Positions 27,461 to 37,331 are shown, numbered from the stretch's first letter. The stretch is 64,000 bases of DNA from Clostridia bacterium (GCA_017528085.1 JAFXPH010000004.1:169106-233105), one strand, 5' to 3'. Translations and numbers: made by a program. The notes: generated by a model from the letters alone, not told the origin.

Positions 27461-27482
27461 GTTTTAAAGCGGAGGAGATATT

Positions 27483-29942
27483 GTGAAAGAGTTAAAATTT
27501 AAGGAATTCTTTAAACTTGCTAAAAAGAAAAAGCTAGTAATTACAATAATTTTAATTGCTTCAATATTGTTAGGTTTAGTTTATACTTTTAAGATAGTAA
27601 GACCAAAATATGAATCTTCAACAACAATTCTTTTAAGTAAAATAGAAAGTGCTGATGAAGAAAAGGAATTAACTGATAATACTATTTCAAATGTTGTAAA
27701 ATCATCTTATGAAATTATCAGAGATACAGATGCATATTCAACATATAATGAAATTATAAATAGTAATGAAATAGTAGATAATGTAAGAAAGAATTTAAAT
27801 ATAAATTTAAGTATTAATGAAATTAAAGATATGATTCATATTAAGAGAGTATCTAAGGCTAACATGATAAAGATATCTGTTAAGTCCATTGATGCTGAAC
27901 TTTCTTGCAGAATAGCTGATGAACTTTCTAGATGTTTTAATAAAAAAATTCAAGAATTTAATAATGGTGATGAAGTAAAAGTAATAGATAAACCTATAGT
28001 AAACACTTCTCCAATTAACGTTTATCATGTAAGAGACATAATAGTATTTGTTATATTAGGCGTATTAGTTTCAGGATTATATGTGATTCTTTCTGATAAA
28101 GTAAAAACAAGAGTAGATAATGCAGAACGTGTAGAAGAAAAAATTGGACTTAAGACATTAGCATTTATTCCATTTATCAAAAATAAGAAAGAAATTTCTG
28201 CCGGAATAAATGATGTATTAGATAAATCAATTGAAAATTTAATAACAAATATTCAATTCTCAAATGTAAATCTAGAAGAAAAGAAAACAATTTTAGTTAC
28301 AAGTTGTTATTCAGGTGAAGGTAAAACTTTCGTATCAACAAAACTTGCAAATCATTATGCATCTTTAGGTAAGAAAGTTGTTATTATAGATACAGATATG
28401 GCAAATGGAGATTTAGCAAGTATTTATAATATTCCAGATGGATTAGGACTTTCAAATTATTTATCTGGACTTAATAATAAAGGAATTGAAATTCACGAAT
28501 TATTAAATAAATATATCAAGGAAACAAGTATTAAAAACTTAAATGTTATAACATCAGGAAATATTCCACCAAATCCTTCTGAATTATTAACATCAGAAAA
28601 ATTAGAACTTCTAATTAAAGATTTGAGTGTATTTTTCGATATTATAATATTAGATAGCGCACCAATACTTCCTGTACCTGATTCATTAATGTTATCAAGA
28701 ATTTGTAAATCAACATTATTAGTTAGTGTATATAAAAAGACAAACTTAGATGAATTATTTAAAGCTAAAAAAGATATCTTAAACATAGGCGGAAGAATAA
28801 TTGGTATTGCAATTAACAAGATACCATTTAGATCAATTTATTTTGCTAATGTATATAGAAAGATTATTGATAAAAGTAAAATTGAAAAGAAAATAAAGAA
28901 AGAAAAAGCTAAAGAACAAGTTCAAAATGCTAAGGAAAATCAAATAGAAGAAATTGAAAAAGTTCCTTTCTTTGAGAGAGTAAGAATGTTCTTTACTAAC
29001 TTGTTTACTAGAAATAAAACTAAGTTGTTAGACGAAGCATTAGATCAAGTCAGTGCAAATCAAATAACTATAGAAGAAAGTATGGAAGAAATTAGTAAAC
29101 AAAATGAAAAAGAAACTAAAGAAGTAAAAGAAGAAATAGCTCAGGAAATTGTCGAAGAACCAGCTGAAGAACCTAAAAAGGGTAAGAAGAAAAAGAAAAA
29201 GAATAAAGAAAAAATTGAAGAACCTGTAGAAGAAGTTAATGAGACTATTGAAGAACCAAAAGAAGAAGCTAAACCAAAAGAAAAACAAAGCTTCGAACAT
29301 AATAATGAAATGGACTCAAAAACTAGTACAAGTGAAATCCAAATAGACGCTGAAACAGCATTATGGGAAATTACAAATGCTGAAATCCAAATTCAAAAAG
29401 AAAGATTAGCAGCTGAGAAAAGAGCTAAAGAAGCAAAAAGAAAAGAAAGAATAGCAGATTTAATAGATTTTAAGAATAGCTTAATTGAAGAGTTTAAAGA
29501 AAAAGCTAGAGCTCGTAAAGCAGAAAAAGAAAGAATCAAAGAAGAAAAAGAGGCTTATTTAGAAAGACAAAAAGTTGATAGAGATGCTTATATAGAGCAA
29601 AAGAAAATGGAAGAAAAACTTGAAGAAGAACAAGATCTTCAAATAGAAGCTGAACAAAGAAAAATTGAAGAAGAAGAATATTTAAGACTTCAACAGGAAA
29701 AACTAGAACAAGAAGAAATAAAAAGACATGAAAAGGAATTAGAAAGACAAGAAAGAGAAACATTAAGAGAGCAAAAAAGAGAAGACAAGAAGAGATTAAA
29801 AGAAGAACAAAGAAGAATTAGAGAAGAAAGAAAACAAGAAAAAGCTTCTAGGAAAAGAAAAGAAAAAGAAGAAGCAATGATTCAAGAAGATCTATTAGAT
29901 GATAACTTATATCCTAAGATAAAGTACAATAAAGATTTATAA
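27483..29942 (+). CDS. Wzz-type chain-length regulator fused to BY-kinase, with long charged C-terminal extension
   Basis: An 819-residue protein. The first part is a Wzz-like co-polymerase module with membrane helices at about 18-36 and 180-200 around an outer domain. A bacterial tyrosine kinase (CpsD/Wzc-like) follows, with Walker A SCYSGEGKT (near 273), Walker A' VVIIDTDM (near 299) and Walker B IIILDSAP (near 386). Such proteins control polysaccharide polymerisation and export. Instead of ending in the usual Tyr cluster, the protein continues for about 350 residues of Lys/Glu/Arg-rich sequence, the last ~200 a probable long coiled coil; only two Tyr occur in the last dozen residues (LYPKIKYNKDL). 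No capsule operon adjoins it. The start is GTG after GGAGGAG. Confidence 0.85.
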   Translation: MKELKFKEFFKLAKKKKLVITIILIASILLGLVYTFKIVRPKYESSTTILLSKIESADEEKELTDNTISNVVKSSYEIIRDTDAYSTYNEIINSNEIVDNVRKNLNINLSINEIKDMIHIKRVSKANMIKISVKSIDAELSCRIADELSRCFNKKIQEFNNGDEVKVIDKPIVNTSPINVYHVRDIIVFVILGVLVSGLYVILSDKVKTRVDNAERVEEKIGLKTLAFIPFIKNKKEISAGINDVLDKSIENLITNIQFSNVNLEEKKTILVTSCYSGEGKTFVSTKLANHYASLGKKVVIIDTDMANGDLASIYNIPDGLGLSNYLSGLNNKGIEIHELLNKYIKETSIKNLNVITSGNIPPNPSELLTSEKLELLIKDLSVFFDIIILDSAPILPVPDSLMLSRICKSTLLVSVYKKTNLDELFKAKKDILNIGGRIIGIAINKIPFRSIYFANVYRKIIDKSKIEKKIKKEKAKEQVQNAKENQIEEIEKVPFFERVRMFFTNLFTRNKTKLLDEALDQVSANQITIEESMEEISKQNEKETKEVKEEIAQEIVEEPAEEPKKGKKKKKKNKEKIEEPVEEVNETIEEPKEEAKPKEKQSFEHNNEMDSKTSTSEIQIDAETALWEITNAEIQIQKERLAAEKRAKEAKRKERIADLIDFKNSLIEEFKEKARARKAEKERIKEEKEAYLERQKVDRDAYIEQKKMEEKLEEEQDLQIEAEQRKIEEEEYLRLQQEKLEQEEIKRHEKELERQERETLREQKREDKKRLKEEQRRIREERKQEKASRKRKEKEEAMIQEDLLDDNLYPKIKYNKDL

Positions 29943-29947
29943 AATTT

Positions 29948-29984
29948 AAGCTATTTATTCTGTTGAATAAATAGCTTTTTTTAT
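29948..29984 (+). terminator. Intrinsic terminator
   Basis: A 13-bp stem AAGCTATTTATTC / GAATAAATAGCTT with a TGTT loop and T run. Confidence 0.9.
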
Positions 29985-29995
29985 CTTTATTTTTA

Positions 29996-30024
29996 TTGAA
30001 AAATTTACCTATAAAAGATATAAT
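29996..30024 (+). promoter_or_regulatory. Sigma-A promoter for glmM
   Basis: TTGAAA (29996-30001), 17-bp spacer, TATAAT (30019-30024), 40 bases before the GTG start. Confidence 0.75.
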
Positions 30025-30063
30025 AATAACAACTTTGGACACAAGAAAGGAAGTACTAAAAAA

Positions 30064-31419
30064 GTGAGAAAATATTTTGGAACAGATGGAATTAGAAGAA
30101 TAGCAAATACAGAGTTAACACCTGATCTAGTTTTTAGAGTAGCTAAAGCAGGTGCTTATGTTTTGTCTAAACATAGTGATCATGCACCTACTATATTAAT
30201 AGGTAGAGATACTAGAGTTTCTGGTACTCTAATTGAGAGTGCTATGACAGCAGGATTTTTAAGCTATGGAGCAAACGTTAAATTATTGGGAGTTATACCT
30301 ACTCCAGCAGTAGCTTATTTAACTAGAAAATTTAATGCTGATGCAAGTGTTGTTATATCTGCATCACATAACACATTTGAATTTAATGGAGTTAAATACT
30401 TTAGTAATAAAGGTATGAAAATTCCTGATGAAATAGAAGAAGAAATAGAAGAAATAATGGATTCAGATACTTTATCTTCACTAAATGCTGTTGGAGATAA
30501 GATCGGTGTATCTGAAAATGATGAAAACATGATAGATGAGTATGCTAAATTCTTTACTGATTTATTTGGTGATACATTTAAACTATCAAAAATTAAAGTT
30601 GGTATCGATACAGCTAATGGTGCAACATATAAGATTGCAGATAAGATTTTTACAAGTTTAGATATAGATCATGTCTTAATATGTAATGAACCAGATGGAG
30701 TTAATATTAACGAAGGTTGTGGTTCTACACATCTAGAAAGGATTTCTAAATTTGTTGTAGACAACAAATTAGACTTAGGATTTGCTTATGATGGTGATGG
30801 AGATAGATGTCTAGTTGTTGATGATAAAGGTGAAGTAATAGATGGAGATATTATAATGGCCATTGTTGCTACATATTTGAAAAGCAAAGGAATGCTTGCA
30901 AACGATACTATAGTTGCAACAGTTATGAGTAATCTAGGATTAAAGAAATTTGCTGAAGCAAATGGATTTAACTTAATTACAACTAAAGTTGGTGATAGAT
31001 ATGTATTAGAAAACATGTTAGCAAATGAATACAACTTTGGTGGAGAACAATCTGGACATATTATTATGCTTGATTATAATCCAACAGGAGATGGTATTTT
31101 GACATCACTAATGCTTCTTAAAGCATTATTAAGTAGAAAAGAAAAATTATCAGAAGCTAAGAAAATAATTACTATTTATCCACAAGTTCTTATAAATGCA
31201 AAAGTTTCTTCAGAAAAGAAATATGATTATGAGAAAGATGAAGAAATTAGTAACGCTATACTAGAACTAGAAAGAGAATTTCAAGATAATGGAAGAGTAT
31301 TAATTAGACCTTCAGGAACTGAACCAAAAGTTAGAGTTATGATTGAAGGACAAGATATAGAATATATTACAAAAAGAGCAAATGAACTTGCTCAACTAAT
31401 TGAAAAGAAATTAAAATAG
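30064..31419 (+). CDS. glmM: Phosphoglucosamine mutase
   Basis: GlmM interconverts glucosamine-6-phosphate and glucosamine-1-phosphate on the way to UDP-GlcNAc, the peptidoglycan precursor. The 451 residues begin with the signature KYFGTDGIRRIAN. The active-site phosphoserine motif is VVISASHNTFEFNGVKYF (near 98-105), the Mg-binding loop is YDGDGDRCL (near 243), and the phosphate-binding C-terminal loop is RPSGTEPKVRVMIEG. Start is GTG, with AAAGGAAG about 10 bases upstream. It heads a run of tightly spaced genes through 37240. Confidence 0.97.
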   Translation: MRKYFGTDGIRRIANTELTPDLVFRVAKAGAYVLSKHSDHAPTILIGRDTRVSGTLIESAMTAGFLSYGANVKLLGVIPTPAVAYLTRKFNADASVVISASHNTFEFNGVKYFSNKGMKIPDEIEEEIEEIMDSDTLSSLNAVGDKIGVSENDENMIDEYAKFFTDLFGDTFKLSKIKVGIDTANGATYKIADKIFTSLDIDHVLICNEPDGVNINEGCGSTHLERISKFVVDNKLDLGFAYDGDGDRCLVVDDKGEVIDGDIIMAIVATYLKSKGMLANDTIVATVMSNLGLKKFAEANGFNLITTKVGDRYVLENMLANEYNFGGEQSGHIIMLDYNPTGDGILTSLMLLKALLSRKEKLSEAKKIITIYPQVLINAKVSSEKKYDYEKDEEISNAILELEREFQDNGRVLIRPSGTEPKVRVMIEGQDIEYITKRANELAQLIEKKLK

Positions 31420-31432
31420 GAGGATTCTTTTT

Positions 31433-32731
31433 ATGACTGATTTAGGATATTTTGAAAAATGTTGGGCTGCTGCATGTATTAAACAAAATTCTACATTTTA
31501 TAAAGATAATGGAGAACAAGGTGATGCAAATGATTGTATGAGCCTTTATGAATATTGTAAATTCAGAGGTGTAGATGTTAAATCTGCTTTCCAAGGAATT
31601 GACATGGATGTTAAATCTGATGAAAGTTTGATGAAATTCTATGTTATGAAGTGTGGTCCAGGAAAAGATGGTTTAGGAGAAGGACAAGGAGTTGATATTG
31701 TTACTGATAATTCTGGACGTGATATTTGTAGAGTTTACTTTGAAGGAAATGAACTAAAAGTAGATATTGCAAAACACATCAGAGATAAAAACTTAAAAAT
31801 TCTAAAAAAAGCATCAATTTCTAAAGATGGTACTACAATAGAAATTGGGGATGTTCAAGAATTAGAAAAAATACTTGAACCAACTACATTTAAAGGTGTT
31901 GTTATGGCTTTGGCTAAAAACGGAACACTAGAACTTAAAGGTAAAGAATATGCTAGAAAAGTTATAAAAGAAGCTAATTTATCAAAAGAAGAAATTGAAA
32001 GAGCAGGTTTAAAAGGAGAACTTCGTGAAGCTCAAGGAAAAGAAGAATCAGAGGAAGACAAAGAAGAAGAGCCAGAAGTTGCAATAGATGATCAAACAGC
32101 TGATTTAATAAGAGATAATGGTTTAAAACCTGGTCGTGTTATGGAAATTAAAGAAAATGTTAATCCAGAAGTTTTAGCTGGAATGACAAATGATAGTAGA
32201 GTACTACCAAATGGTGGACCGGTTACATTAATTAGATATAATGATAGTGATGGATCTACATTAAATAATAAAGTATTAATAGTTCAAGATGGTCAAATGT
32301 TAAGACATAATGGTGAAAATGATCAAAAAATGACAGAAGTTATGAAAGCCAATAGAGGCGAGGATAATATGTATGGCTTAATTGATACTGTTTCTGAAGA
32401 TATGAGAGCAGAAATACTTGAAATAAAAGCTAGATGTGATGACTTTGAAGCTAGATCTGCTGATCTTCCAGAAGAAGAAAAAGCTAAAGCTTTTGCTGGA
32501 TATACTGAAGAAATTCGTGATGTAATGGCTAAATACCATTATAATGAAGGACCAGAAAATCAAGTTGTTGAAGCAGAAGTAGAAGAGCATACTGAAGAGA
32601 TTGAAGAAAAACAAGTAGAAGCAGAAGAAAAAGCTGAAGAGCAAGAAGAGGAAGAAGATAATCCTTATCCATCAAGACCAGAAGAAAGATTTTTACAAGA
32701 TGATGAGGATAATAATAACAATATTTTTTAA
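31433..32731 (+). CDS. Acidic protein of unknown function
   Basis: A 432-residue, strongly acidic soluble protein that I do not recognise; there is no signal peptide or membrane segment. The N-terminal ~75 residues contain three Cys within 'EKCWAAACIKQN' and 'NDCMSLYEYCKFRG'. A middle part is mixed alpha/beta, then an acidic linker (about 205-222), another folded part (about 225-375) and a Glu-rich tail ending in an Asp/Asn run. The ribosome site AGGAGG is contiguous with the glmM stop, and metG follows after 18 bases, so it belongs to the glmM-metG transcript. Position gives no clear functional hint. Confidence 0.75.
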   Translation: MTDLGYFEKCWAAACIKQNSTFYKDNGEQGDANDCMSLYEYCKFRGVDVKSAFQGIDMDVKSDESLMKFYVMKCGPGKDGLGEGQGVDIVTDNSGRDICRVYFEGNELKVDIAKHIRDKNLKILKKASISKDGTTIEIGDVQELEKILEPTTFKGVVMALAKNGTLELKGKEYARKVIKEANLSKEEIERAGLKGELREAQGKEESEEDKEEEPEVAIDDQTADLIRDNGLKPGRVMEIKENVNPEVLAGMTNDSRVLPNGGPVTLIRYNDSDGSTLNNKVLIVQDGQMLRHNGENDQKMTEVMKANRGEDNMYGLIDTVSEDMRAEILEIKARCDDFEARSADLPEEEKAKAFAGYTEEIRDVMAKYHYNEGPENQVVEAEVEEHTEEIEEKQVEAEEKAEEQEEEEDNPYPSRPEERFLQDDEDNNNNIF

Positions 32732-32749
32732 TAGAAAGGAATAAACTAT

Positions 32750-34345
32750 ATGAAAGGTAAAAATATAATCATAGGTGGTGCTTGGCCATATGCAAATAGT
32801 TCTTTACATTTAGGCCATATTGCAGGACTTATTTCAGGTGATGTTTTAGCAAGATATTTTAGATTAACAGGAAATAATGTTATATATACATCTGGCTCTG
32901 ATACACATGGTACACCTATTACAGAAAGAGCAAAAAAAGAGAAAACTACACCAGAGGAAATAGCAATGAAATATCATGAAGAGTTTGACGGAATGTTTAA
33001 AAGATTAAACTTTTCATATGATTTATATTCACATACAAATACAGAATTCCATTGCAAAAAAACTCAAGAGATATTTAAAAAATTATATGATAATGGTTAT
33101 ATATATGAAAAAATTGAACCACAAGCTTATTGTCCAAATTGTAATAGATTTTTAGCAGATAGAGAAATTAAACTTACTTGTCCATCTTGTGGAGAAGAAA
33201 CTAAAGGAGATCAATGTGATAATTGTCTTCATGTTCCAACACAAGAAGAATTAATGGAAGGCAATTGTATTGATTGTGGCACAAAGGTAGTAAGTAAGGA
33301 TAATAAAAACTTATACTTAAAATTATCTGCATTCCAAAAAATAGTTGAGGATCACACTAAAGAAGTAAAACATGAATGGAGAATTAATGCTCAAAATGAA
33401 ACAGAAAAGTACTTAAAACAAGGACTTTTAGATAGAGCTGTTACTAGAGATTTAAATTGGGGTGTCGAAATTCCAATTCCAGGATATGACGATAAGAGAA
33501 TGTATGTATGGATAGATGCTGTTTTAGGATATCTAACAAATACAATGAAAATATGTGAGGAAAAAGGTTTAAATTGGGAAGACTTTTGGAAACAAAGTGA
33601 TAATAATAAAATTTACATGGTACATGGTAAAGATAATATTGTGTTCCATAGTATTATACTTAATGCACTTTTAGCAGGTCTTGAAGATAATTATAGATTA
33701 GTAGATACTATAGTTTCTTCTGAATACTTAAACTATAATGATCAAAAATTCTCAAAGAGTAAAGGTATTGGTATTACAGCTTTAGAAGCATTAGATATTT
33801 ATGATTGTGATTCATTAAGATATTACTTAATAGCTAATGGTCCAGAGAAAAAAGATACAAACTTCTCTCCAGATGATTTTATAAATGTTCATAATGGAGA
33901 AATATTAAATAAATTTGGAAACTTAGTAAATAGAACATTAAAATTCAAAGGTTTAGAAGAAGTTCCAAATGGAAATATGGATAAAGAAATAGAAGAAAAG
34001 GTTAAAGCAACATATGTAAAAGTTGGTGAATTGATCGAAAAACTTGAATTTAGAGAAGCTGTTAGAACAATTATTGAATTAATTGAAGATACAAATAAGT
34101 ATTATGACACTGAAGAGCCTTGGAAAGCTAAAAATGAAGATATTAATAAATTTAATGATGTAATATACACATGTTCAGTTGTTATTGCTAACCTTTCTAA
34201 TTTATTTGAACCAATTATGCCAGGTGCAACAGAAAAAATTAGAAAATATTTACAAATAGACAAACCAACATGGGAATATATAGAAGCAAAGAAAGGTTTA
34301 AAACTTGAAAACATTGAACCTTTATTTGAGAGAATGGCAAAATAA
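32750..34345 (+). CDS. metG: Methionine-tRNA ligase
   Basis: MetRS charges tRNA-Met. The 531 residues contain the class I HIGH motif as HLGH (residues 18-21) and the KMSKS loop as FSKSKG (near 334). The connective peptide has four CxxC knuckles (CPNC, CPSC, CDNC, CIDC at about 125-180), the two-zinc form. The anticodon-binding helical domain is present, but the C-terminal EMAP-like tRNA-binding domain found in longer MetRS is absent. The start has AAAGGAA upstream. It lies between the acidic unknown and tmk with short gaps (an operon). Confidence 0.97.
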   Translation: MKGKNIIIGGAWPYANSSLHLGHIAGLISGDVLARYFRLTGNNVIYTSGSDTHGTPITERAKKEKTTPEEIAMKYHEEFDGMFKRLNFSYDLYSHTNTEFHCKKTQEIFKKLYDNGYIYEKIEPQAYCPNCNRFLADREIKLTCPSCGEETKGDQCDNCLHVPTQEELMEGNCIDCGTKVVSKDNKNLYLKLSAFQKIVEDHTKEVKHEWRINAQNETEKYLKQGLLDRAVTRDLNWGVEIPIPGYDDKRMYVWIDAVLGYLTNTMKICEEKGLNWEDFWKQSDNNKIYMVHGKDNIVFHSIILNALLAGLEDNYRLVDTIVSSEYLNYNDQKFSKSKGIGITALEALDIYDCDSLRYYLIANGPEKKDTNFSPDDFINVHNGEILNKFGNLVNRTLKFKGLEEVPNGNMDKEIEEKVKATYVKVGELIEKLEFREAVRTIIELIEDTNKYYDTEEPWKAKNEDINKFNDVIYTCSVVIANLSNLFEPIMPGATEKIRKYLQIDKPTWEYIEAKKGLKLENIEPLFERMAK

Positions 34346-34370
34346 ATTAATTAATATATGAGGTATTTAT

Positions 34371-35054
34371 ATGGGAAAATTATTTGTAATTGATGGAACA
34401 GATGGATCAGGAAAACAAACTCAATTTGAACTTTTAAAAGAAAGTTTAGATAAAGATTCAATTGAATATAAAACAGTTAGTTTTCCAAACTATGATAGTC
34501 CATCTTCATCACTTGTTAAGATGTATTTATCAGGAGAATTTGGAACAGATCCAAAAGACGTTAATCCATATATAGCATCTACATTTTATGCTGCTGATAG
34601 ATACGCTACATTTAAAAAGGGGTTATTTGATTATTATAATAATGGAGGAATTATATTGGCTGATAGATATACTACAGCTAATATGGTTCATCAAACTGGT
34701 AAAATCACAGATCCTGAAGAGAGAGATAAATTTATAAATTGGCTTTATGAATTTGAATTTAATCTTTATGGACTACCAGTTCCAACAGAAGTTTTCTTCT
34801 TGAATATGCCATATGAAAAATCTATTGAACTTATGAAAAATAGAGAAAATAAATTTAGTCATACAGAGAAGAAAGATATTCATGAAAGAAATCCAGAACA
34901 CTTAAGAGATGCTTATAATGCAGCATGTGATTTATCAAGTAAATATGGATGGTTCGAAGTTAAATGTCTAGATAAGGACGGTAATATAAGAACTAGAGAA
35001 GATATTCATGAAGAAATATATGAAGAAGTAAAAAGGAAATTAGCAAATGGTTAA
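34371..35054 (+). CDS. tmk: dTMP kinase (thymidylate kinase)
   Basis: Thymidylate kinase phosphorylates dTMP to dTDP for DNA synthesis. The 227 residues start with VIDGTDGSGKQTQ (P-loop at 9-16). They contain the nucleoside-binding SFPNYDSPSSSLVKMYLSGEFG, the DRY-like DRYTTANMVHQ motif and a LID region with NRENKFSHTEKKDIHERNPEHL. The Thr-to-Gln variant of the P-loop end and the extended LID place it in the eukaryote-like/long bacterial branch rather than the E. coli type. The stop overlaps the next start by 8 bases, so translation is coupled to nadD. Confidence 0.9.
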   Translation: MGKLFVIDGTDGSGKQTQFELLKESLDKDSIEYKTVSFPNYDSPSSSLVKMYLSGEFGTDPKDVNPYIASTFYAADRYATFKKGLFDYYNNGGIILADRYTTANMVHQTGKITDPEERDKFINWLYEFEFNLYGLPVPTEVFFLNMPYEKSIELMKNRENKFSHTEKKDIHERNPEHLRDAYNAACDLSSKYGWFEVKCLDKDGNIRTREDIHEEIYEEVKRKLANG

Positions 35055-35568
35055 ATTAGGCTTTTTTGGAGGTTGCTTTAATCCTATTACTGTAGCTCAT
35101 GTTAAATTAATTGAAGAACTTCTTAAAGTAAAAGACTTAGATAAAGTTTATTTTGTACCTATGAATAATAAATATCATAAACAAGAATTAATTGATTTTA
35201 AATATAGAGTAGATATGATTAAACTTTCTATAAAAAAACATCCTAAAATGGATATTTTACTTTTAGATGAGTCTCAAGATAGAAGAGCTATAGATACATT
35301 TAAAATTATAGATGAGAAGTTTAAAGATGCAAAAAGATTCTTTATTATGGGTAGCGATAATTATGCTAATATTAATAAGTGGAAAAATGCAGAAGAACTA
35401 TTAAATAATTATAATTTTATTGTACTTGATCGAGATGATAATTCAGATACTAAAGATATAAGCTCAAGTATTGTTAGACACAATATCAAATTTGGAAAAG
35501 ATATTTCTAATTTAGTTCCAAATGAAATAATAAAATATATTGAGAATAACAATTTATATATGAGCTAG
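35047..35568 (+). CDS. nadD: Nicotinate-nucleotide adenylyltransferase-like protein
   Basis: A HIGH-family nucleotidyltransferase, most like NadD, which adenylates nicotinate mononucleotide in NAD synthesis. The 173 residues have the phosphate-binding motif GGCFNPITVAH (residues 7-17), YFVPMNNKYHKQ, the FFIMGSDNYANINKW segment and the C-terminal ISSSIVR motif. It is shorter than typical NadD (about 190-210), and the related pantetheine-phosphate adenylyltransferase is an alternative, but the GSDN and ISSSIVR motifs favour NadD. The start overlaps tmk by 8 bases with no separate ribosome site, indicating coupling. Confidence 0.8.
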   Translation: MVKLGFFGGCFNPITVAHVKLIEELLKVKDLDKVYFVPMNNKYHKQELIDFKYRVDMIKLSIKKHPKMDILLLDESQDRRAIDTFKIIDEKFKDAKRFFIMGSDNYANINKWKNAEELLNNYNFIVLDRDDNSDTKDISSSIVRHNIKFGKDISNLVPNEIIKYIENNNLYMS

Positions 35569-35578
35569 AGGTTGGATA

Positions 35579-37240
35579 ATGAAGGGAAAAATTGTAAACA
35601 TTTGTATTGGAAGCATGAACATATTATTTGGCTGTTTGATAATACTACTTACACTTAATATGCCATCTGATATTACACTTCTTACAATACAAGAAAATAT
35701 TGTTGTAAATAGAATACTATTATGCACATATGTAGTTATGGCATTTGTAATAATAATTGATTTATATCAATGGTTTTCATATAGAAAAGATGTATCATTT
35801 AATGTACCGTATTTTCTAGGAATTTTTGTTTTTATATTTATATTTATAAAAAATCCATTGGTTGGAAGTATTTCAATTATTTCAGGAGTACTTATACTTT
35901 CAAAAACATTTAGAGAAACATTAGTTGAAATTGATAGCACAGTTGGAATTTCAATCGCTGGACTTTTAATGGGTGCAATGATACTTATAGGTTTAAGCTC
36001 ATTTTTCTATCAAAGATTTGCTCAATCAATGATGAAAAAAGAAAGTGCAGATTTAGAACCTTATAAAAGTGATTTCTTTAAATATGTTACTGAACTTACA
36101 GATATTACAGATCCTTATATTAATATTAAACGTGGCGGTAAGTATGGATATATTAATCCTAGAGGTAAAACGGTAATACCATTTGATTACGATTATGCAA
36201 GTCCTTTTATAAGAATAACAATGTACAACAAAAACTTTGAAGTAGCTCTAGTTTGCTCAAACGAAGATGGTATTTCAAAAATTATTATGAAAAATAAAAG
36301 AGTTGTAATGAGCTATTGGACTGAATCACCAAATGAGAATTATGAAGCAAAAATAGAAGAACTTCAAGATATATATACAAATACATTTGGACAACCTGGT
36401 AAAATGGACTTTGAAGTATCACCTTTAATAGGAAATATTAATAAGATTCCAAGATACCAGGAATTAGCTACCGATTATACCTATAGGTATGATTATACTG
36501 ATAAGTACGATTTAATCGTTACTGAGTCAACTCTTGGTATGCCAACTAAATTCGAACTAGCTAATAAAAATGATTTAAATGTTAGAATTCAATTAGATAC
36601 TAAAAACATGGATTATGATGATAAGTATTTATATATTTTTAGTAATGGATATTTACCATATTATGATGTAGACACTTCAAGACAAGGTTGGTTTACTCAA
36701 AATGGTATTAAGAAAGAAACAATAGGAAAAGCACAAATTTTAGATTTTATAGATGATAAAATATTAATTAGAGAATATATTGGCTCAACACCACAAGTAT
36801 ATTTCATAGATTCAGAAGAAAGAACACAAGTAAGTGAAAAATATAATGGAATATTCATTTATGGAGATAAATATATCGTTAAGGATTCTGATAATCAGTA
36901 CAAGGTTGTTGATAAAGACTTTAATGTTCTTTGGGAAATGGAATATGATTATTTAGATACATCACTTATTTCATGCGGTTTATTAATAGGAATGAACACA
37001 AAGGATAATTACTTAAAGTTTAATAGTTTTAATTATGCTGAAATGCAATTAGACATACTTGATTTAGATGGTAATAAAATATTAGATGGAGTAGAACAAA
37101 TTTATTCAAATTATTATAAAATATCATCTGATAAGTCAGTTTCTTATGCTAACAGATATCAAGAATTTATAAGTAATATAAGGAAATTAGATTATAAATT
37201 TGTTGGTGATAAATTTTATACAGAATATTTAGAAAAATAG
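35579..37240 (+). CDS. Polytopic membrane protein with WG repeats
   Basis: A 553-residue protein with five probable membrane helices in the first 145 residues (about 4-25, 42-63, 73-90, 95-112, 122-144). A soluble part of about 400 residues follows, starting with a WG-repeat-like unit (KRGGKYGYINPRGKTVIPFDYDYASPF) and continuing with weaker Tyr/Asp-rich repeats (e.g. near 415-450). WG repeats form beta-rich ligand-binding surfaces in many bacteria, with no single function known. The start ATG is 10 bases after the nadD stop with AGAGGTTGG upstream. It is last in the glmM-nadD gene run and is followed by a terminator. Function unknown. Confidence 0.75.
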   Translation: MKGKIVNICIGSMNILFGCLIILLTLNMPSDITLLTIQENIVVNRILLCTYVVMAFVIIIDLYQWFSYRKDVSFNVPYFLGIFVFIFIFIKNPLVGSISIISGVLILSKTFRETLVEIDSTVGISIAGLLMGAMILIGLSSFFYQRFAQSMMKKESADLEPYKSDFFKYVTELTDITDPYINIKRGGKYGYINPRGKTVIPFDYDYASPFIRITMYNKNFEVALVCSNEDGISKIIMKNKRVVMSYWTESPNENYEAKIEELQDIYTNTFGQPGKMDFEVSPLIGNINKIPRYQELATDYTYRYDYTDKYDLIVTESTLGMPTKFELANKNDLNVRIQLDTKNMDYDDKYLYIFSNGYLPYYDVDTSRQGWFTQNGIKKETIGKAQILDFIDDKILIREYIGSTPQVYFIDSEERTQVSEKYNGIFIYGDKYIVKDSDNQYKVVDKDFNVLWEMEYDYLDTSLISCGLLIGMNTKDNYLKFNSFNYAEMQLDILDLDGNKILDGVEQIYSNYYKISSDKSVSYANRYQEFISNIRKLDYKFVGDKFYTEYLEK

Positions 37241-37270
37241 AAGAAAGTATTTATACTTTCTTTTATTTTT
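37241..37270 (+). terminator. Intrinsic terminator
   Basis: Stem AAGAAAGTAT / ATACTTTCTT with a very short loop and T run; it ends the metG-tmk-nadD-WG operon. Confidence 0.75.
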
Positions 37271-37273
37271 ATA

Positions 37274-37302
37274 TTGAATTAATTTTAAATTATGTATAGA
37301 AT
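37274..37302 (+). promoter_or_regulatory. Promoter for the pilin-like vWA gene
   Basis: TTGAAT (37274-37279), 17-bp spacer, TAGAAT (37297-37302), 30 bases before the ATG. Confidence 0.65.
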
Positions 37303-37331
37303 TAATATATATTATGATAAGGAGAATACTA

